Of a DNA stretch of 64,000 bases, positions 57,801 through 64,000 are shown piece by piece. The position numbers were made by a program, and so were the translations under genes. The notes beneath the pieces are model-generated. The model did no database searches. It worked only from the letters and a program-made list of their open reading frames with translations, and was not told the DNA's origin. Position 1 is the stretch's first letter. Each line of letters opens with the position of its first letter. This stretch comes from Allobosea sp. (lineage in GTDB: Bacteria; Pseudomonadota; Alphaproteobacteria; Rhizobiales; Beijerinckiaceae), in contig NZ_JAFKFX010000039.1 of assembly GCF_017308075.1 (NCBI RefSeq), positions 61,551-125,550 on the forward strand, in the 5' to 3' direction.

Positions 57801-59033
57801 CTATTCGGCCGGAGCGGGCAGGGGCGCGCTGCCGCTTGCCCGCATGTCCCACAAGGCCACCATGAAGATGGCAAAGCCGCCGAGCGCCAGGCCCGTGCCG
57901 ACCCAGCCTGTCGAGGTCCAGCCATAGCCGGCCGCTATCGCCATGCCGCCGAGCCAGGGGCCGAGCGCGTTGGCGGTGTTGAAGGCGCTGTGGTTCAGAG
58001 CGGCGGCGAGCGTCTGCGCCTCTCCGGCGACGTCCATCAGCCGGGTCTGCAGGGCGGCGCCGAGGCCGCCGCCGCAGCCGATCATGAAGACCACCACCGA
58101 TACGGTCCAGATGTTCCCCGCCGCCAGCGGAAACAGCGCCAGCGAGGCCGCGCTCCACAACAGGATCGCGCCGATCGCGGGCATCAGCGCCCGGTCCGCC
58201 GCCCAGGCGGCGACGAGCGTGCCGGCCGTCAGGCCGAGCCCGAAGATCGCGAGGACCGCCGGCACCGTCGCTGCCGAGACGCCGGTCACCTCCATCAAGG
58301 TCGAGGCGACATAGGTGTAGACCGCGAACATCCCCCCGAAGCCGACGGCGCCGATCGCCAGCGTCAGCCAGACCTGTCGGCTCCGCAGCGCCTCGAGTTC
58401 GCGCAAGGGGCTCGCGCCGGTCTGTGGTACGTCCTTCGGCGCGAAGGCGGCGACCATGACGGCGGTCGCGAGAGCTAGCACGGCGACGATGCCGAAGCCC
58501 CAGCGCCAGCCCAGTGTCTGGCCCAGGAAATTCGCGAATGGCACGCCGAGGATGGTCGCGATGGTCAGGCCGAGCATGACCCGCGCGACTGATTGCGCCC
58601 GTTGGTTCGCCGGTACCAGCGAGGCTGCGACCAGCGCGGCGACACCGAAATAGGCGCCATGCGGCAGACCGCTGAGAAAGCGGAACAGCAACATCCAGCC
58701 ATAGGAGGGGGCGAGCGCACTGAGACCGTTGGCGATGGCGAAGGCCGCCATCAGGGCGATCAGCAGCGTCCGCCGCGCCACCCGGGCCGCGAGCACGGCG
58801 ATCACCGGCGCACCGGCGACGACGCCGAGCGCATAGGCGCTGATCACATGTCCGGCGGTCGGCTCGTCGATGCCGAGCCCGGCCGAGAAATAGGGCAGCA
58901 GGCTCATCACCGCGAATTCGGCGGTGCCGATGGCAAAGCCGCCCAGAGCGAGGGCGAACAGGATCAGGCCGGTGCGTCGTGCCGGTTCGGCGAGCGGACG
59001 CATGGCGGCGTCGCCCGTGCTGGCGGGGGGCAT
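57801..59033 (-). CDS. MFS transporter, DHA1 (AraJ/drug or sugar efflux) type
   Basis: 410 residues with 12 predicted helices. Seen: LILFALALGGFAIGTAEFAVMSLLPYFSAGLG divided over helix 1 (residues ~20-50), the EPTAGHVISAYALGVVAGAPV segment, RFLSGLPHGAYFGVAALVAA in helix 4 and VMLGLTIATILGVPFANFLGQ in helix 5 with the antiporter-type glycine/proline motif. Resembles exporters of arabinose, chloramphenicol or other small compounds. Convergent with tetR. 246 bases upstream separate it from the ureohydrolase gene end. Confidence 0.92.
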   Translation of the reverse strand: MPPASTGDAAMRPLAEPARRTGLILFALALGGFAIGTAEFAVMSLLPYFSAGLGIDEPTAGHVISAYALGVVAGAPVIAVLAARVARRTLLIALMAAFAIANGLSALAPSYGWMLLFRFLSGLPHGAYFGVAALVAASLVPANQRAQSVARVMLGLTIATILGVPFANFLGQTLGWRWGFGIVAVLALATAVMVAAFAPKDVPQTGASPLRELEALRSRQVWLTLAIGAVGFGGMFAVYTYVASTLMEVTGVSAATVPAVLAIFGLGLTAGTLVAAWAADRALMPAIGAILLWSAASLALFPLAAGNIWTVSVVVFMIGCGGGLGAALQTRLMDVAGEAQTLAAALNHSAFNTANALGPWLGGMAIAAGYGWTSTGWVGTGLALGGFAIFMVALWDMRASGSAPLPAPAE

Positions 59034-59279
59034 GTATCTCGTCCGAAAATGGGGTGTCGTTGGTGCGGCACGTCATGCGTGCTGCATCGCAGCATACTGC
59101 CGCCGCGTTGCCTTCAGTGCAAGTCATTTGCATGGCGCGAGCCCCGAGACGGGTTCGCCATGCCTCCTTGGCATGGCGAGCTCCGTTGCCGACCAACCTG
59201 GCAGGATCGCTGGACTAACCGCCACGAACCGCAGCGGGCCGGGCGATGCCGGTTGCGCGCTGGCAGATGGGCCGCTCTG

Positions 59280-60332
59280 TCAGAGCCGGCCCTTACCGGC
59301 CGCGCGTGCCTCGGCGATCAGGCAGAGCTCGGTGAACAGCACCTGCGCCGCGCATTGGGCGGTGTTGCTCGTCGCGTCGTATTGCGGCGCGACCTCGACC
59401 ACGTCGGCGGCGACGATATTGCGCCCCTTCAGTCCGCGCAGGATGGCGAGCGCCTCACGCGGCGTCAGGCCGCCGACCTCGGGCGTGCCGGTGCCGGGGG
59501 CGAAGGCGGGGTCGAGCGAATCGACGTCGAAGGAGACATAGGTCGGCCCGTCGCCGATCACCGCGAGCGCCTGGGCGATCACGGCGTCGAGCCCCATCCG
59601 GTCGACCTCGTCGGCATGGATCACGGTCATGCCGGACTCGTAGGAGAACTCCCAGAGATATTCGGCGCCGCCGCGGATGCCGATCTGGATCACCCGCTCC
59701 GGATCGAGCACGCCGTCGAGCACCGCCTGACGGAACGGCCCGCCATGGTGGAATTTCGAGCCCTCATAGGGTCCTGACGTGTCGCAATGGGCATCGATAT
59801 GCACCATGCCGACCGGGCGCTTCTCGCCGACGGCCTTCAGGATCGGATAGGTGATCGAATGGTCGCCGCCGACCGCGAGCGTCGAGACGCCGGTCTTCAC
59901 GATCGTCTTGAAGGTGGCCTCGATATCCTCGTGGCAGCTTTCGAGCGAATAGCGCGAGCGGAACGGCACGTCGCCGATATCGGCGACTTTCAGCATGCCG
60001 AGCGGCGCCGTGCCGAGGCTATGATCCATCGGCCCGATCCGCTCGACCGCCCTGACGGCGCGCGGCCCGAGCCGGGTGCCCGCCCGGTTGGTCACGCCGA
60101 GATCCATCGGCAGGCCGATGATCGCGACGTCGAGGCCGCCGAGATCGGGCTGCGACAGCGCATCGGGCCGGTAAGGTGCGTTGACGAAGGTCGCGACGTC
60201 GGAGAAGGGCCATTTGCGCCGATCGCCCTTGAACTGGCCGGCGGCGACCTCCGCGAAGCGGGGATCATGGATATCGGCGCCACTGGCCCCAGCATAGCGG
60301 GCCCTCAGTTTCGCCAGCCGATCCTGATTCAT
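59280..60332 (-). CDS. speB: Agmatinase/guanidinobutyrase-type ureohydrolase
   Basis: Binuclear manganese hydrolase releasing urea from a guanidino compound. 350 residues from ATG 60332. All metal ligands are seen: His158 in AVGGDHSITYP, Asp180, His182 and Asp184 in HIDAHCDT, Asp269 and Asp271 in SFDVDSLDPAFAPGTGTPE. The N-terminal ~60 residues exceed arginases and resemble agmatinase, guanidinobutyrase and guanidinopropionase. Substrate specificity is not readable, so the symbol is the family default. Its urea product would feed the urease encoded 46 kb away. Confidence 0.88.
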   Translation of the reverse strand: MNQDRLAKLRARYAGASGADIHDPRFAEVAAGQFKGDRRKWPFSDVATFVNAPYRPDALSQPDLGGLDVAIIGLPMDLGVTNRAGTRLGPRAVRAVERIGPMDHSLGTAPLGMLKVADIGDVPFRSRYSLESCHEDIEATFKTIVKTGVSTLAVGGDHSITYPILKAVGEKRPVGMVHIDAHCDTSGPYEGSKFHHGGPFRQAVLDGVLDPERVIQIGIRGGAEYLWEFSYESGMTVIHADEVDRMGLDAVIAQALAVIGDGPTYVSFDVDSLDPAFAPGTGTPEVGGLTPREALAILRGLKGRNIVAADVVEVAPQYDATSNTAQCAAQVLFTELCLIAEARAAGKGRL

Positions 60333-63111
<2,779 letters not shown>

Positions 63112-63166
63112 AGCCAAAGCCGGTTCGGCCGCCGCGGGCCGAAAGGCGGTCATACGACCAGCGACG

Positions 63167-63192
63167 AGCCCCGGCCGCAAGGCTGGGGTTTT
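63167..63192 (+). terminator. Probable terminator after TRAP binding protein 2
   Basis: AGCCCCGGCC pairs, allowing one G-T pair, with GGCTGGGGTT around GCAA and is followed by TTTT. It lies 55 bases past the stop. Good intrinsic-terminator form. Confidence 0.7.
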
Positions 63193-63276
63193 CGCTGGTT
63201 TCAGCGGCTGGCTTGCCCTAGCAGGGCCTTGTTTTCAGCGTTACACTCCCGCAATCGCCCTGGTGTCCGGACGCAG

Positions 63277-63681
63277 ATGAAACTCCTGTTCACAACGGTC
63301 TTCGCCCTCTGCGCCTTGCCGGGCTTCGTCGCAGCCCAGTCGATCGGCGAGCCCATCCCCGGACGAGGACCAGCGAAGAGCAAGCCGGCTGCGGCGCGCC
63401 CTGCGCCGGCGGCCACGGCGCGCCCCTGTCCTGAATACGGGCCGGGCTTCGTCCGCCTCGAGGGCTCCTCGGCCTGCGTCAGGGTGGGCGGTGGCGTTCG
63501 TGTCGAGTTCGGCAAGAGTTCGCAGAATGGCAGCTCGCGCGGGAGCTTCGGTTCGAACGCCGAGGCGATGCTCTATGGCGAGGCGCGCAGCCCGTCTCCG
63601 GTTGGTGAGATGCGCGCGGTGATCAGCGGTCGCGTCCGGCGCGACAACAATCTCAATGAAGGCAACTGGCAGCGCTGGTAG
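63277..63681 (+). CDS. Small secreted porin-like protein
   Basis: 134 residues from ATG 63277. Signal peptide LLFTTVFALCALPGFVAAQS; an Ala/Pro/Lys-rich linker (about residues 30-49); then CPEYGPGFVRLEGSSACVRVGGGVRVEFG, which has the N-terminal signature of alphaproteobacterial PF02530 porins (two cysteines around a GxGF turn, then the first beta-strand). The remainder contains ALYGEARSPSP-like and AVISGRVRRDNNLNEG segments, enough for a few strands only. A full porin has ~350-450 residues, so this is a mini-version or a truncated gene. Its stop is clean and a terminator follows. Confidence 0.8.
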   Translation: MKLLFTTVFALCALPGFVAAQSIGEPIPGRGPAKSKPAAARPAPAATARPCPEYGPGFVRLEGSSACVRVGGGVRVEFGKSSQNGSSRGSFGSNAEAMLYGEARSPSPVGEMRAVISGRVRRDNNLNEGNWQRW

Positions 63682-63733
63682 GCGACAGCCCTTCTCTGCG
63701 CCGTTTCCGGCCTGAGGCAGTGTGTCCCGAATG

Positions 63734-63772
63734 CAAGAAAGCCCCGGATCACCATGATCCGGGGCTTTCTTG
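63734..63772. terminator. Bidirectional terminator, 18-bp perfect stem
   Basis: 63734-63751 (starts CAAGAAAGCCCCGG) is the exact reverse complement of 63755-63772 around a CCA loop; A-rich on the left and T-rich on the right. It lies between the convergent porin-like and TRAP permease genes and can terminate both. Confidence 0.9.
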
Positions 63773-63793
63773 ATCGCGGTCGCTGCCGCAGCG

Positions 63794-64000
63794 CTATTGC
63801 AGGTTGAGCGTCGGCGGCGCGTTGAGGTCCAGCCCCGGCAGTCCGCCCGGTCCGCCACCGCCCAGTCCTGGTATCTGGATTGAGTCGAACTGTTTGTTGA
63901 TCTGCTGCTGGTCGAGCTGCACTGCGGAAGATTTGTAGTGCATGACCATTTGCGGGAAGAAGACGACGAGCGCGACCATGATGCACTGGATGACGACGAA
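63794..64000 (-). CDS. TRAP transporter large permease, C-terminal fragment (cut by window edge)
   Basis: The frame enters from base 64000 and stops at 63794, giving the last 68 or so residues. It shows the end of a hydrophobic helix (FVVIQCIMVALVVFFPQMV) then a hydrophilic tail MHYKSSAVQLDQQQINKQFD and a Gly/Pro-rich end (IPGLGGGGPGGLPGLDLNAP). The final helix and tail match large (DctM-like) permease subunits of TRAP carriers in this bacterial group, by recollection of their style. With the two TRAP binding proteins nearby this is the likely partner. The call rests on a short fragment. Confidence 0.7.
   Translation of the reverse strand, partial: FVVIQCIMVALVVFFPQMVMHYKSSAVQLDQQQINKQFDSIQIPGLGGGGPGGLPGLDLNAPPTLNLQ

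Noticed and set aside
59075-59100. TGCTGC-ATC-GCAGCA palindrome upstream of the MFS gene
   Set aside because: Short stem with no related second site; may be chance in GC-rich DNA, so not called as an operator.

Overview
The window is high-GC, densely coded chromosome from an alphaproteobacterium. Gene content and style (PhnCDE, AapJ-type and HisJ-type binding proteins, a PdhS/DivJ-like kinase, DUF1289, a PF02530-like porin fragment, TRAP binding proteins, late-pathway cobalamin genes) point to the Hyphomicrobiales, most likely a Bosea-like soil bacterium. That placement is inferred from protein style, not measured. No rRNA, tRNA, CRISPR array, prophage or insertion sequence was seen.

Layout. 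1-3.6 kb: a metal efflux protein cut by the window edge, glyoxalase I, aldose epimerase and a PfkB sugar kinase. 3.7-13.8 kb: a split urease locus, ureD - acidic protein - fused ureA/B - DUF1003 protein - ureC, then two unrelated ABC binding proteins, then ureE - ureF - ureG - ureJ. 13.9-17.7 kb: phnD-phnC-phnE facing phnM. 17.9-19.3 kb: a secreted DUF1254/DUF1214 protein. 19.4-25.6 kb: gntR-uxuA divergent from a four-gene ABC importer, with a perfect palindrome at the gntR start. 25.6-31.3 kb: two long palindromes, topoisomerase IB, an M20 amidohydrolase, cobF, an XRE regulator, a LOG-like protein and a first pyrE.

31.7-39.8 kb is the most interesting segment. A tightly coupled run encodes an MFS carrier, PyrK, class 1B PyrD, an M20 carbamoyl-amino-acid hydrolase, PyrC, a second PyrE, aspartase and a small protein. 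Read in the breakdown direction these enzymes would take orotate to dihydroorotate, carbamoyl-aspartate, aspartate and fumarate, releasing ammonia and CO2. I propose an orotate-utilisation operon.

39.8-64 kb: small hypothetical genes, an AT-rich island with a Nif11-leader-like start in front of dusA, a thioesterase, a TSUP carrier, cobS/cobT, a histidine kinase, a nuclease, an AEC carrier, a GST, a tandem pair of secreted 154-residue paralogues, a UDG-family protein, a dehydrogenase, methionine aminopeptidase, a HisJ/Q/M-type importer lacking its ATPase, a TetR regulator with a clear operator, an MFS carrier, an agmatinase-family ureohydrolase, two tandem TRAP binding proteins, a porin-like mini-protein and the C-terminus of a TRAP large permease.

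Nitrogen acquisition is the common thread: urease, a urea-forming ureohydrolase, amino-acid importers, amidohydrolases and the proposed orotate/aspartate pathway all release or import nitrogen.
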